Position numbers and translations under genes: made by a program. From positions 1-64,000 of the forward strand of contig CAZEPB010000008.1 in NCBI GenBank assembly GCA_964514055.1: a stretch of DNA of 64,000 nucleotides, given 5' to 3'. This document shows positions 48,228 through 56,364 of this stretch, one piece after another (position 1 is the stretch's first letter; each line of letters starts with the position of its first letter). The notes under the pieces are model-generated. The model made no database searches. It had not been told where the DNA came from and saw only the letters and a list, made by a program, of their open reading frames with translations. The stretch is from SG8-32-3 sp964514055. GTDB lineage: Archaea > Thermoproteota > Bathyarchaeia > Bathyarchaeales > Bathycorpusculaceae.

Positions 48228-48488
48228 ATGGCTGAACAGGAACCAATTTTAGGCTTAATCCTCTCCAACCTAACCTTAGACGAAGTAAAAAAACTTCTTA
48301 AACACTTGCGGGACCTAGAGACGAAGAACCCGCAGCGAACGTATTTCGTTCAAGTTACAGGCCTGGGAAAAATATCCTTACCCGAAGCGTTACGGATTAT
48401 GCAGGAGATTTTCCCTTATAGACCTGAAAAAGAAGGAACCTTTAAAATCACCCGCTTGAGTAGAACCTTAAATGCGGAGAGACTTTAA
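48228..48488 (+). CDS. 86-residue protein, unknown
   Basis: ATG 48228. Helix LTLDEVKKLLKHLRDLETK, strand RTYFVQVTGLG, helix SLPEALRIMQEIF. The end overlaps the next gene by 17 bases. Confidence 0.55.
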   Translation: MAEQEPILGLILSNLTLDEVKKLLKHLRDLETKNPQRTYFVQVTGLGKISLPEALRIMQEIFPYRPEKEGTFKITRLSRTLNAERL

Positions 48489-48750
48489 AGGCGACGTGGA
48501 AACTTTATACGCAGCTCTAAAAGCGCTGGGGTACACGAGATGCAAGAGTAATGACCCGCGCGTAGAGTGGCGGTTTAACCGATTTCACCTGCTCATACGC
48601 CCTAGAACAAAACACTACATAGCCATAAGCATACATGAGGACCGACCCTGTAGGCTGCCGCCCTTCCACAAAGCCACGCACAAGTCAGCAGCCATAAAAA
48701 AAGAGCTGGAACGGATAGAGAAAGCGTATCAACAAAAAAAAGGGAGCTAA
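48472..48750 (+). CDS. 92-residue basic protein
   Basis: ATG 48472. ETLYAALKALGYTRCKS and FHLLIRPRTKHYIAISIHED then a basic helical end. HicA-like double-stranded-RNA-binding folds have a similar helix-strand order, but I cannot confirm it. Last gene of the small-gene operon; convergent with the next. Confidence 0.5.
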   Translation: MRRDFKGDVETLYAALKALGYTRCKSNDPRVEWRFNRFHLLIRPRTKHYIAISIHEDRPCRLPPFHKATHKSAAIKKELERIEKAYQQKKGS

Positions 48751-48754
48751 AAGG

Positions 48755-49378
48755 TTAGCTGCTGGAATCGAATTCTATTATTAGGTTTTCATTGCTAAAC
48801 CTAAAGCGTTCGTTTGTGAAAGCAGTATTGTACACGTATTCGCTTTCGTTGACAGCTTCAAGCGTTACTTCTTTAAGGGCTAAACCCGCTCCGCCAGAGT
48901 CGCCTGTCACCGATGTAATGAAATATCCTTTTCTTTGTTTCAAGGGTTCTAGTCCCAGGTTGGAGAGTTCATCCGTTGCCGTGAAGGGGACTAACCGTTC
49001 TGAGTTCTTAGTGATTAATAGTGGTTTGGCTTCGTTGAAGGTGTGTTTGATGCCAAATGTTTCGTTTGTCCATTCTACACTTAGGTCGACTTTAGATGCA
49101 GCCCCAGCTAGATAAACTGTTACGTCTTGAATGTACACATCTTTGTCAGTTGGGTTACGTATGTTCAAAACCAAGACGTAGGAGACAAGTTTCCCGCTGC
49201 ATAATCCACTAACATTTTCGCTGACATTGTATGTTTTCAGGTAGGCATAAACGACATCTGCTTGAAGGGAAGAGGATTCAGAGTTTTCTTGAGAAGACGA
49301 TATAAACCCTATACTGATCGATGCAAGCACCGTAATTGCAACTACGATCACAAGCTGTCTTCGATTTATCTGACTCGT
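48755..49378 (-). CDS. Secreted/membrane-anchored protein, probable ACG start
   Basis: 207 residues if started at ACG 49378, six bases after GGTGAT; the listed GTG at 49351 would drop the basic NRRQ before the membrane helix. N-terminus then reads SQINRRQLVIVVAITVLASI, a signal-anchor or type IV pilin-like helix. The rest is a strand-rich outer domain (SGKLVSYVLVLNIRNPTDKDV). A promoter ACGCTTAAAAAA on the minus strand (49442-49431) fits a start near 49378. Confidence 0.6.
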   Translation of the reverse strand, partial: TSQINRRQLVIVVAITVLASISIGFISSSQENSESSSLQADVVYAYLKTYNVSENVSGLCSGKLVSYVLVLNIRNPTDKDVYIQDVTVYLAGAASKVDLSVEWTNETFGIKHTFNEAKPLLITKNSERLVPFTATDELSNLGLEPLKQRKGYFITSVTGDSGGAGLALKEVTLEAVNESEYVYNTAFTNERFRFSNENLIIEFDSSS

Positions 49379-49485
49379 TTAAATCACCAATGCTGTATAT
49401 GCTAATACACTTTATTATTGTTTCCGCAAATTTTTTAAGCGTAACTGCTGAAATAATGTATCAGTTAATTATGAAGGAGGTGAAA
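49379..49485. promoter_or_regulatory. Divergent promoter region
   Basis: Minus: TACGCTTAAAAAA (49443-49431). Plus: AATAATGTATCAGTTAATT is AT-rich; AAGGAGGTG (49474-49482) precedes ATG 49486. Confidence 0.5.
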
Positions 49486-50736
49486 ATGCTGAAAATGAAA
49501 AACTACATCTGCATATCGTTTCTGCTTGCTGTTGCTCTTCTGTTAACTGTTCCTGTAGCATGTGCTGAGTCAGTGGCGAAGTCAGCGGCGCAACGCCCGA
49601 TAGCAGCCTATGGCGAAGACGCAAAAGCGTTCGCTTCTTTGATTACGCAATACGAAACCGCAGCTAACAATGTTGTAGTTGTGTCTGATCTGAAAAACAC
49701 TGATGTTAAAGCGTTAGAAAACGCTATGGAAAACGGTGGCATAATCGTAGCCGTTAATCTACCTGTAGGCAACGCATTGGTGTCTGTACCTGCTGTAGAA
49801 AAAACGTCACAGAGAGAACTACTAAGAATCAACACTGAAGATAATAGCGTACAGACAATACGTTCCTCTAAAGTATCAATCGAGATGCTTTACCCCAACT
49901 ACTGGATTACCGTTATTCAAAAAGATTCCAGGAAAGACTTTATGCTAATCGAAGTAGATTCAACAGAACTGCGCGATGAGCTTTCTCTTAAAGCTGCTGA
50001 CGCTGTTGGCGAAGCGGTTCAAACACTTTTACTAACTCTCGACGGAGATACCGGCTATGATCATTGGGATAAAAAGAGAGAGTACATGCAGGCAGTGAAG
50101 TTCGGCACCGATCAGAAAGACGAATTTTACATAAGACACGAAATATATGAACTAGACGTTTGGGACCCCGTGACAAACAAAGAATACTGGAGAACAGACT
50201 CTTGGATAGATTCTAAGATTCCTGAATATGGATGCTGGCTATTACACGTCGGACCTTACATTAAGCACCGACAGATAATAGTTGATGCTTCTTCTGCAGC
50301 GGACCTTTACTTGTACAGTCCCATAACAACTCCTGTTGATGTTGGGGTCAATGTTGGCATAAGTTTCTCAACTGGCGGCGTCTCCCTTAACTTCGGTTGG
50401 AGTTGGACTAACGCAGGAGTGAACTATGATGTCGATGGGTCCTACGCGAACAGCAAAGTAATTACCGACGAATATTTCAGAGAAGCCGACTACACATGGT
50501 ATCCTTTCATTATTGAACCGACACCTAACTCTCACTCTTCCTATCTCACACAAATGACTAACGTTATGCGCACGCCTGTAGGAAGCGGATATGAACTAGA
50601 CGAATTGGGCTCCAAATGGTGGATTTACGACGACTGGCCTGTCTACTGGGGAGGGATTTTCTACTACGTCTACAGAAATTCATATTCGTATCGCTACTGG
50701 TGGAACCCAAGCCACATCACTTCGACCTTTAGCTAA
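49486..50736 (+). CDS. Secreted protein with signal peptide
   Basis: 416 residues from ATG 49486 behind AAGGAGGTG. Signal peptide: basic LKMKN, hydrophobic YICISFLLAVALLLTVPVAC, cut near ACA-E. A middle part (NAMENGGIIVAVNLPVG) and a Trp/Tyr-rich C-terminus (WWIYDDWPVYWGGIFYYVY) follow; a beta part FSTGGVSLNFGWSW may be barrel-like. No family recognised. Acts outside the cell. Confidence 0.65.
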   Translation: MLKMKNYICISFLLAVALLLTVPVACAESVAKSAAQRPIAAYGEDAKAFASLITQYETAANNVVVVSDLKNTDVKALENAMENGGIIVAVNLPVGNALVSVPAVEKTSQRELLRINTEDNSVQTIRSSKVSIEMLYPNYWITVIQKDSRKDFMLIEVDSTELRDELSLKAADAVGEAVQTLLLTLDGDTGYDHWDKKREYMQAVKFGTDQKDEFYIRHEIYELDVWDPVTNKEYWRTDSWIDSKIPEYGCWLLHVGPYIKHRQIIVDASSAADLYLYSPITTPVDVGVNVGISFSTGGVSLNFGWSWTNAGVNYDVDGSYANSKVITDEYFREADYTWYPFIIEPTPNSHSSYLTQMTNVMRTPVGSGYELDELGSKWWIYDDWPVYWGGIFYYVYRNSYSYRYWWNPSHITSTFS

Positions 50737-50761
50737 ACTAAAAGCAAACATCTTTCCTTCC

Positions 50762-50776
50762 CTTTTTTTTATTTTT
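50762..50776 (+). terminator. T-run terminator
   Basis: Long T-run with one A after CCTTCC, 25 bases beyond the stop. Confidence 0.5.
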
Positions 50777-50864
50777 CAAAGTTTTCCAGTGGAAACCTAG
50801 GGGACTAAACCTTTAATCTAATATATTCTTTTCAGCAAAAACAGATATTTTCTTTTTATCGCAA

Positions 50865-50876
50865 ACGCTTAAATAT
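50865..50876 (+). promoter_or_regulatory. BRE/TATA box ACGCTTAAATAT
   Basis: Same box as at 53549, 56306 (one change), 62440, 62921 and 63892. Lies 65 bases before the start codon; CTCAATAAAATTATGGAGG follows as 5' leader. Confidence 0.65.
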
Positions 50877-50930
50877 CTTTCACTCTAATAGTGAAATGCT
50901 CAATAAAATTATGGAGGAAAAAGAAAAAAA

Positions 50931-53471
50931 ATGAGCAAAAACAAAACGACTATTGCGATTACTTTGTTTCTGATGTTTGCTATGGCTACTTCGCTTGCTA
51001 TTGTACCCAATGGTAACGCGCAGGTGATTGATATTCCGACTTTCCTATCTTTAACCCTTTCACCTAACCCTGTAGGCGTCGGCCAAACCGTCTATGTTGG
51101 CATGGTTTTCAGTAAACCCACACCCACAAATACCGGTAGTCAAGGCGATTACTATGAAGACGTCACCCTTGAGATCACAGACCCTGACGGAGATAAGACC
51201 ACTATGGGACCATACCTTACAAGCATGGCTGCGGGCATACAGATTACATTTACGCCCGATAAGGTCGGCACCTACACATTGCAAGCCTTTTACCCTGGAC
51301 AAGTATTAACGGGTACGCACCCTGGGGGTTCTGATGTACCAGGTGGCATGAATCTGAATTTGCTTGGCAGTAAAATGTTACCCACTGAAAGCGACATAGA
51401 GGAACTAGTAGTAACGGAAGAGGCAGTAGGACCAATATATCAGACTCCTCCGCTTCCAACTGAATATTGGACTCGTCCAATATACGCTACTAATTGGGAA
51501 TGGGGCGCGATTGGGGCTAACTGGTTTGGATTAGGCGGTTCTGGCGGATATGATGCTAGTGGAAATGTTCTGACGGATGGTACAGCACCAACCTCTGCTC
51601 ACGTTATGTGGACGAAAGCAACGCAATTCGGCGGTCAACCAGGCTCACCCATTGCCAGCGATGAATCGACTCAGTATAGTTCAACCTCGCTGCTTCAAAT
51701 GTACTTTAAGCCAGTGACCATTCTCAATGGAATACTCTATTACAACAAATATGCTAGTACGGGTACTCTGATAGGCTGGGAAGCTGTGGAAGTTCGCACG
51801 GGAGAAGTACTGTGGAGTAGCGAAGCAGGTGTAACAGGCAGCGAGACACTTTCATACGGTCAAATAGTCAACTACAACAACTTTCAGGAGTTCGGTTCAA
51901 ATGCGTTTCTATGGAGTACGCCAGGAGGCGGCGGGTTCTTTGCTATGGCACCTGCATGGATGGGAATATACGATGCTTATACTGGAACATATTTGGCAAA
52001 CGTTACTAATCCTATAAGTTCAAGCAAGCTGATCGATTATGATGCAAGTCTGCAGGGAGCGGTAAACGGCTACTACGTTTCTGATGGCAATCTCTGTTTG
52101 TACAACACAACAGCACTATTAGTTCCCGCTGGCAGTTTCGGGGGACCGGTTTTCGTTCGCCCAAGTGGTACCATTGACGGTCAACAGGCACGGGCAACAG
52201 AGTGGTCTGTAGAACTTCCAACACAACTCAACGGTGACAACATCAGCCTCAGCATTGCAGGAGTAACCTCTGATGTAATACTTATGCGCGAAGTGCATGG
52301 CGCGGTCAGTTGGCAAGGAACCACTATGGGCCACCAATATGTAGCAGGCTACGACGCAAAGACAGGCGCTAAACTTTGGGGACCAATAAACCAAACACTA
52401 CCCAAATATGAAGACACCGCTCTAGTTGCTTGCCGCGATGGCTACTACGTGATGCACAACAAAGATAGAAATCTAGCGTGGGGCTACAGTCTGACGACAG
52501 GTGAAAAACTATGGGGTCCAGTTCAACTTGAAGGCGGCGGCTATAGTTCTGTTTGGCGTGATGCTGAAATCGCTTACGGTAAAGTCTATATTTGGGACCT
52601 CGGCGGCTATGTGACTGCTATAAACCTTGAAACTGGCAAGATCGAGTGGACCTTCTATCGTGGAAACGCTGCATACGACACTCCCTTCGAAGGGTACCCA
52701 ATTTTCGGCTATAATGTACATAGTATTGCTGATGGAATGCTTTTCCTTTCAGAAGGTATCATGTACACCCCGCCACTGCACCCAAGTAAGCGACTTGCTA
52801 TAAACTGCACTGATGGAAGCCTAGTATGGAGCATATCCCAATACAGTTCTACGTGTATCGGAGCTATAGGAGACGGCTACTTGATATCTTGGAATAGCTT
52901 TGACAATCAGATATACAGCTTTGGCAAAGGACCAACCGCCACCACAGTTACAGCCTCCCCAGCAGTTACAGCGCACAACAACAGCGTACTAGTAACAGGC
53001 ACAGTAATAGATACAGCCGCAGGCACAACCCAGGATGAGCAGGCAGTACGGTTTCCAAATGGAGTTCCCGCTGTGTCTGAGGATAGCATGGAAGCGTGGA
53101 TGGAGTACGTGTATCAGCAGCAGATCAAGCCTACAAATGCGACAGGCGTCAAAGTCACCATAACGGTGCTTGACCCTAACGGCAACTGCTACGATGTCGG
53201 CACAACCACAAGCGACACAAGCGGCTTCTACAAGCTAGCATTCACACCGCTAGTTCCAGGAGAATACACAGTCTATGCTTCTTTCGCAGGCTCAGAATCG
53301 TATTATGGTTCAAATGCAGAAACGGCTATAAACGTTGAAGAAGCACCCGTTGTTACGCCGTCACCTACACCTGTTCCGCAAGCGCCAGTTGAAACTTACT
53401 TCACAGTTTCGACAATCGCCATAATCATCGCAATCGCCTTAGTCGGCATACTGCTATTAAGAAAACGGTAA
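50931..53471 (+). CDS. PQQ-type propeller surface protein (1 of 2)
   Basis: 846 residues. Signal peptide (IAITLFLMFAMATSLAIVPN), an Ig-like domain beginning LSLTLSPNPVGVGQ and ending GTYTLQAFYPG, then repeats with the A-x-D/N-x2-TG-x2-LW core of PQQ propellers (GYDAKTGAKLWGP, GYSLTTGEKLWGP, AINLETGKIEWTF), a second Ig-like domain (VTITVLDPNGNCYDVG, GEYTVYASFAGS), a Pro-rich stalk, and one terminal helix before LLLRKR. Anchored outside the cell, likely part of an S-layer-like coat or a PQQ-free structural protein. The next gene is a paralogue. Confidence 0.85.
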   Translation: MSKNKTTIAITLFLMFAMATSLAIVPNGNAQVIDIPTFLSLTLSPNPVGVGQTVYVGMVFSKPTPTNTGSQGDYYEDVTLEITDPDGDKTTMGPYLTSMAAGIQITFTPDKVGTYTLQAFYPGQVLTGTHPGGSDVPGGMNLNLLGSKMLPTESDIEELVVTEEAVGPIYQTPPLPTEYWTRPIYATNWEWGAIGANWFGLGGSGGYDASGNVLTDGTAPTSAHVMWTKATQFGGQPGSPIASDESTQYSSTSLLQMYFKPVTILNGILYYNKYASTGTLIGWEAVEVRTGEVLWSSEAGVTGSETLSYGQIVNYNNFQEFGSNAFLWSTPGGGGFFAMAPAWMGIYDAYTGTYLANVTNPISSSKLIDYDASLQGAVNGYYVSDGNLCLYNTTALLVPAGSFGGPVFVRPSGTIDGQQARATEWSVELPTQLNGDNISLSIAGVTSDVILMREVHGAVSWQGTTMGHQYVAGYDAKTGAKLWGPINQTLPKYEDTALVACRDGYYVMHNKDRNLAWGYSLTTGEKLWGPVQLEGGGYSSVWRDAEIAYGKVYIWDLGGYVTAINLETGKIEWTFYRGNAAYDTPFEGYPIFGYNVHSIADGMLFLSEGIMYTPPLHPSKRLAINCTDGSLVWSISQYSSTCIGAIGDGYLISWNSFDNQIYSFGKGPTATTVTASPAVTAHNNSVLVTGTVIDTAAGTTQDEQAVRFPNGVPAVSEDSMEAWMEYVYQQQIKPTNATGVKVTITVLDPNGNCYDVGTTTSDTSGFYKLAFTPLVPGEYTVYASFAGSESYYGSNAETAINVEEAPVVTPSPTPVPQAPVETYFTVSTIAIIIAIALVGILLLRKR

Positions 53472-53505
53472 TTTAAACAATAGCAAATAACGCAAAGTTT
53501 CCCCC

Positions 53506-53512
53506 TTTTTTT
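53506..53512 (+). terminator. T-run terminator
   Basis: CCCCC followed by seven T, 35 bases past the stop. Confidence 0.45.
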
Positions 53513-53548
53513 CATTTTCTCAAAACAACATATTACTTTTTAGCAAAA

Positions 53549-53560
53549 ACGCTTAAATAT
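53549..53560 (+). promoter_or_regulatory. BRE/TATA box ACGCTTAAATAT
   Basis: Identical to 50865; the following leader up to ATGGAGGAAAA is also similar, so promoter and gene were duplicated together. Confidence 0.65.
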
Positions 53561-53616
53561 CCTATTTATTCTAATAGTTAGCTGCTCAATATAATTATGG
53601 AGGAAAAGGACGAAAA

Positions 53617-56073
53617 ATGAGCAAAAACAGAACGGTTATTGCGATTGCTATGCTTCTAATGATGTCTATTGCGGTTTCGCTTATTGCTTTGCCCTCTGTC
53701 AACGCGGCTAACGAAAAAAAAACCTATGCTTTCATTGGCGCGATGCCTAACCCTGTAGGGGTTAGCCAAGAAGTGTTACTTCACATTGGCATTCCCGACG
53801 TGCTATACAATGCAGCCGATGGCTGGAAGGACCTAACAGTGACAGTTAAAACACCCAGCGGCGACACTAAAACGCTTGGCCCCTTCACTACCGATTCGAC
53901 AGGTGGAACAGGCTACGTATTTGTGCCTGATGAGGTTGGCGAATACACTTTGCAGTCGCATTTTCCTGAACAAGAATACGCTGGCATCACATATTTGAAA
54001 AGTGACAGCGCGGAGTTAACGCTTGTAGTACAAGAGGAGGCAGTGGAATATTATCCAGCACATGCCTTGCCAATGGAATACTGGACCCGCCCGATTAATG
54101 CACAACTTAGAGAATGGTATGCTGTTTCAGGAAATTGGCTTGTAGCGACTCCCATACTTCCAACCGATAACCTCTATGCTCCCTACAATGACGATGCACC
54201 GGAAAGCGCACACGTACTATGGACACTGCCTATAGGTGATACAGTTGGCGGACTCGCTGGCGGCGTTGATGAAAGTGGATACGGAATCGGCGATGCTTAC
54301 GAAGGCAAATGGTCAAGTTCATGTATAATCGGCGGCGTTCTTTACTACAACAAATTCGACGCTAGTTCACCTACACAGCAAGTTGTGGCAGTGGACTTAC
54401 ATACTGGCGAAGAACTGTGGACTAAAACTTTCTTGGACAACGCGCGAATCTCTTTCGGTCAAGTATTACGGTGGAAATCTTTGAACTATCAAGGCGACTT
54501 CTCGTACCTGTGGGTTACGAGCGGTGGTGGCTGGACTGGACTCCCTGAAACGTGGTATGCGTTTGAACCTCTCAGCGGCGAATGGAAGTTCAACATAACG
54601 GGCGTACCTTCGGGTACTAACTACTACGGTCCTAACGGCGAGATTCTAAGATACACGGTTAACTCAAATGCAGGCTGGATGGCTCAGTGGAACTCGACCT
54701 CAGTTGTAGTGAAAGGGAACACGGGCATGAGTCTATCTTGGGGTAGCCAGACGCAGGGAAGACAATTTAACGCAACGGAAAAAGGCTATGACTGGAACGT
54801 TACGATACCAACGGGCTTACCTGGGAGTGTTCGAACGGTAACTCCTGGGGATAGAGTGATCGGCGCGTCCATAAGCACTACAGAAGTCACTATATGGGCT
54901 TTGAACTTGGACCCGGAAAATGGCGCAATAGGAAAGCTGCTATTCAAAAACACATGGAAAGCCCCCTCTGATTGGGAGGAAGGCAACCAAACTATAAGCT
55001 GGGCTGCTGCGAGTTTAACAGACAACGTTGCAGTGCTATATTCAAAGGAATGCACTAACTACTATGGATTCAGCCTCGAAACAGGAAAGAAACTTTGGGG
55101 TCCAACCGACTCAGAATACTACTTGAACATATACGACAGAATCAGCACCATCAATTACGGCGTACTCATCTCATCTGGATGCAGCGGAATAGTAAACGGC
55201 TACGATGCACAAACAGGCGATCTACTGTGGACCTACAACGCAGAAGACCCCTACACAGAATTCCAGTTCGGTAACAACTGGTGGCTCCAACAGATGTTCA
55301 TAACTGACGGAAAAGTCTATCTAGGACACGTGGAACACTCGCCTAATCAACCATTGCCACGCGGCGCACCCTTCATCTGCCTTAACGTAACAACAGGAGA
55401 GGAAATATGGAGAATCGATGGCGGCTTCCGACAAACATGCTGGGGCGGAAAAGCAATGATCGCAGACAGCATAATAGCACTACAAAACACGTACGATCAG
55501 CGCATATACGCCATAGGCAAAGGACCAAGCGCAACTACAGCCTCAGCTTCGCCGAAGGTTTCAACGGAAAACAGCAGCGTACTAGTAGAAGGCTACGTAA
55601 CTGACATTTCGCCAGGCACAGAAGAATACGCCTTGACTGCACGGTTCCCGAATGGTGTTCCCGCTGTTTGCGACGACAACATGAGCGAATGGATGCTATA
55701 CGTGTACAACCAATTCGAACGCCCCGCAGACATAATCGGCGTTGAAGTCACCATAAGCGTACTAGACCCTAACGGCAACTACTACGAAGTCGGCACAACC
55801 ACAAGCGACGCAAATGGATTCTTCAAACTATCCTTTGTTCCCGCAGTCCCAGGAGAATACACTATTTACACTTCTTTCGCAGGCTCAGCAGCTTACTATG
55901 GTTCCAATGCAGAAACAGCTATAAACGTTGAACAAGCGCCAGCAGCTACGCCAGAACCAACACCAACACCTGAATCAATAGCTGACATGTACTTTGTTCC
56001 CGCAGTAATAGGCATAATCGTTGCAATCGTGATAGTCGGACTAGTAATGATTCTGATGCTAAGAAAACGGTAA
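53617..56073 (+). CDS. PQQ-type propeller surface protein (2 of 2)
   Basis: 818 residues, same architecture as the preceding gene: signal peptide, Ig-like domain (PNPVGVSQEVLLHIGIP), PQQ-type blades (AVDLHTGEELWTKT, GFSLETGKKLWGP, GYDAQTGDLLWTY), second Ig-like domain (VTISVLDPNGNYYEVG), stalk, terminal helix (VIGIIVAIVIVGLVMILML) and RKR. Differences are concentrated in the blades, as expected of diverging surface proteins. Role as for its paralogue. Confidence 0.85.
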   Translation: MSKNRTVIAIAMLLMMSIAVSLIALPSVNAANEKKTYAFIGAMPNPVGVSQEVLLHIGIPDVLYNAADGWKDLTVTVKTPSGDTKTLGPFTTDSTGGTGYVFVPDEVGEYTLQSHFPEQEYAGITYLKSDSAELTLVVQEEAVEYYPAHALPMEYWTRPINAQLREWYAVSGNWLVATPILPTDNLYAPYNDDAPESAHVLWTLPIGDTVGGLAGGVDESGYGIGDAYEGKWSSSCIIGGVLYYNKFDASSPTQQVVAVDLHTGEELWTKTFLDNARISFGQVLRWKSLNYQGDFSYLWVTSGGGWTGLPETWYAFEPLSGEWKFNITGVPSGTNYYGPNGEILRYTVNSNAGWMAQWNSTSVVVKGNTGMSLSWGSQTQGRQFNATEKGYDWNVTIPTGLPGSVRTVTPGDRVIGASISTTEVTIWALNLDPENGAIGKLLFKNTWKAPSDWEEGNQTISWAAASLTDNVAVLYSKECTNYYGFSLETGKKLWGPTDSEYYLNIYDRISTINYGVLISSGCSGIVNGYDAQTGDLLWTYNAEDPYTEFQFGNNWWLQQMFITDGKVYLGHVEHSPNQPLPRGAPFICLNVTTGEEIWRIDGGFRQTCWGGKAMIADSIIALQNTYDQRIYAIGKGPSATTASASPKVSTENSSVLVEGYVTDISPGTEEYALTARFPNGVPAVCDDNMSEWMLYVYNQFERPADIIGVEVTISVLDPNGNYYEVGTTTSDANGFFKLSFVPAVPGEYTIYTSFAGSAAYYGSNAETAINVEQAPAATPEPTPTPESIADMYFVPAVIGIIVAIVIVGLVMILMLRKR

Positions 56074-56143
56074 ACCTGAAAAAGCACAACCAACCAATCC
56101 CCCCTTTCTTTAGTCTCATAGGCAAAAAAGGGCTGAAAGGGTC

Positions 56144-56199
56144 CTGAGCGGTTCCGCAATCGGAATTTATTCTTTTCTCCTAAAGTTTTGTCCGCTCAG
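56144..56199. other. Inverted repeat in 290-base intergenic region
   Basis: CTGAGCGG (56144-56151) pairs with CCGCTCAG (56192-56199); within the loop TTCCG and CGGAA pair again (56152, 56161). Could be a terminator-like structure or RNA element between surface genes. The rest of 56074-56364 holds only the promoter. Confidence 0.45.
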
Positions 56200-56305
56200 A
56201 ACCCCAGCAGACTTTATCAGCCTCACATAAATCTTTTATTCCCTCAAGTTTCCTCTGCAACACCCCAATCAATCTTGAGCATCTAACGTGTCGGTTTTAT
56301 CAAAA

Positions 56306-56317
56306 ATGCTTAAATAG
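56306..56317 (+). promoter_or_regulatory. BRE/TATA box ATGCTTAAATAG
   Basis: Variant of the common box, 48 bases before ATG 56365; GGAGTAAT is the ribosome binding site. Confidence 0.55.
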
Positions 56318-56364
56318 TGACCAATTCTATTAGACATTACCCAAAAAATGGAGTAATAAGAAAA

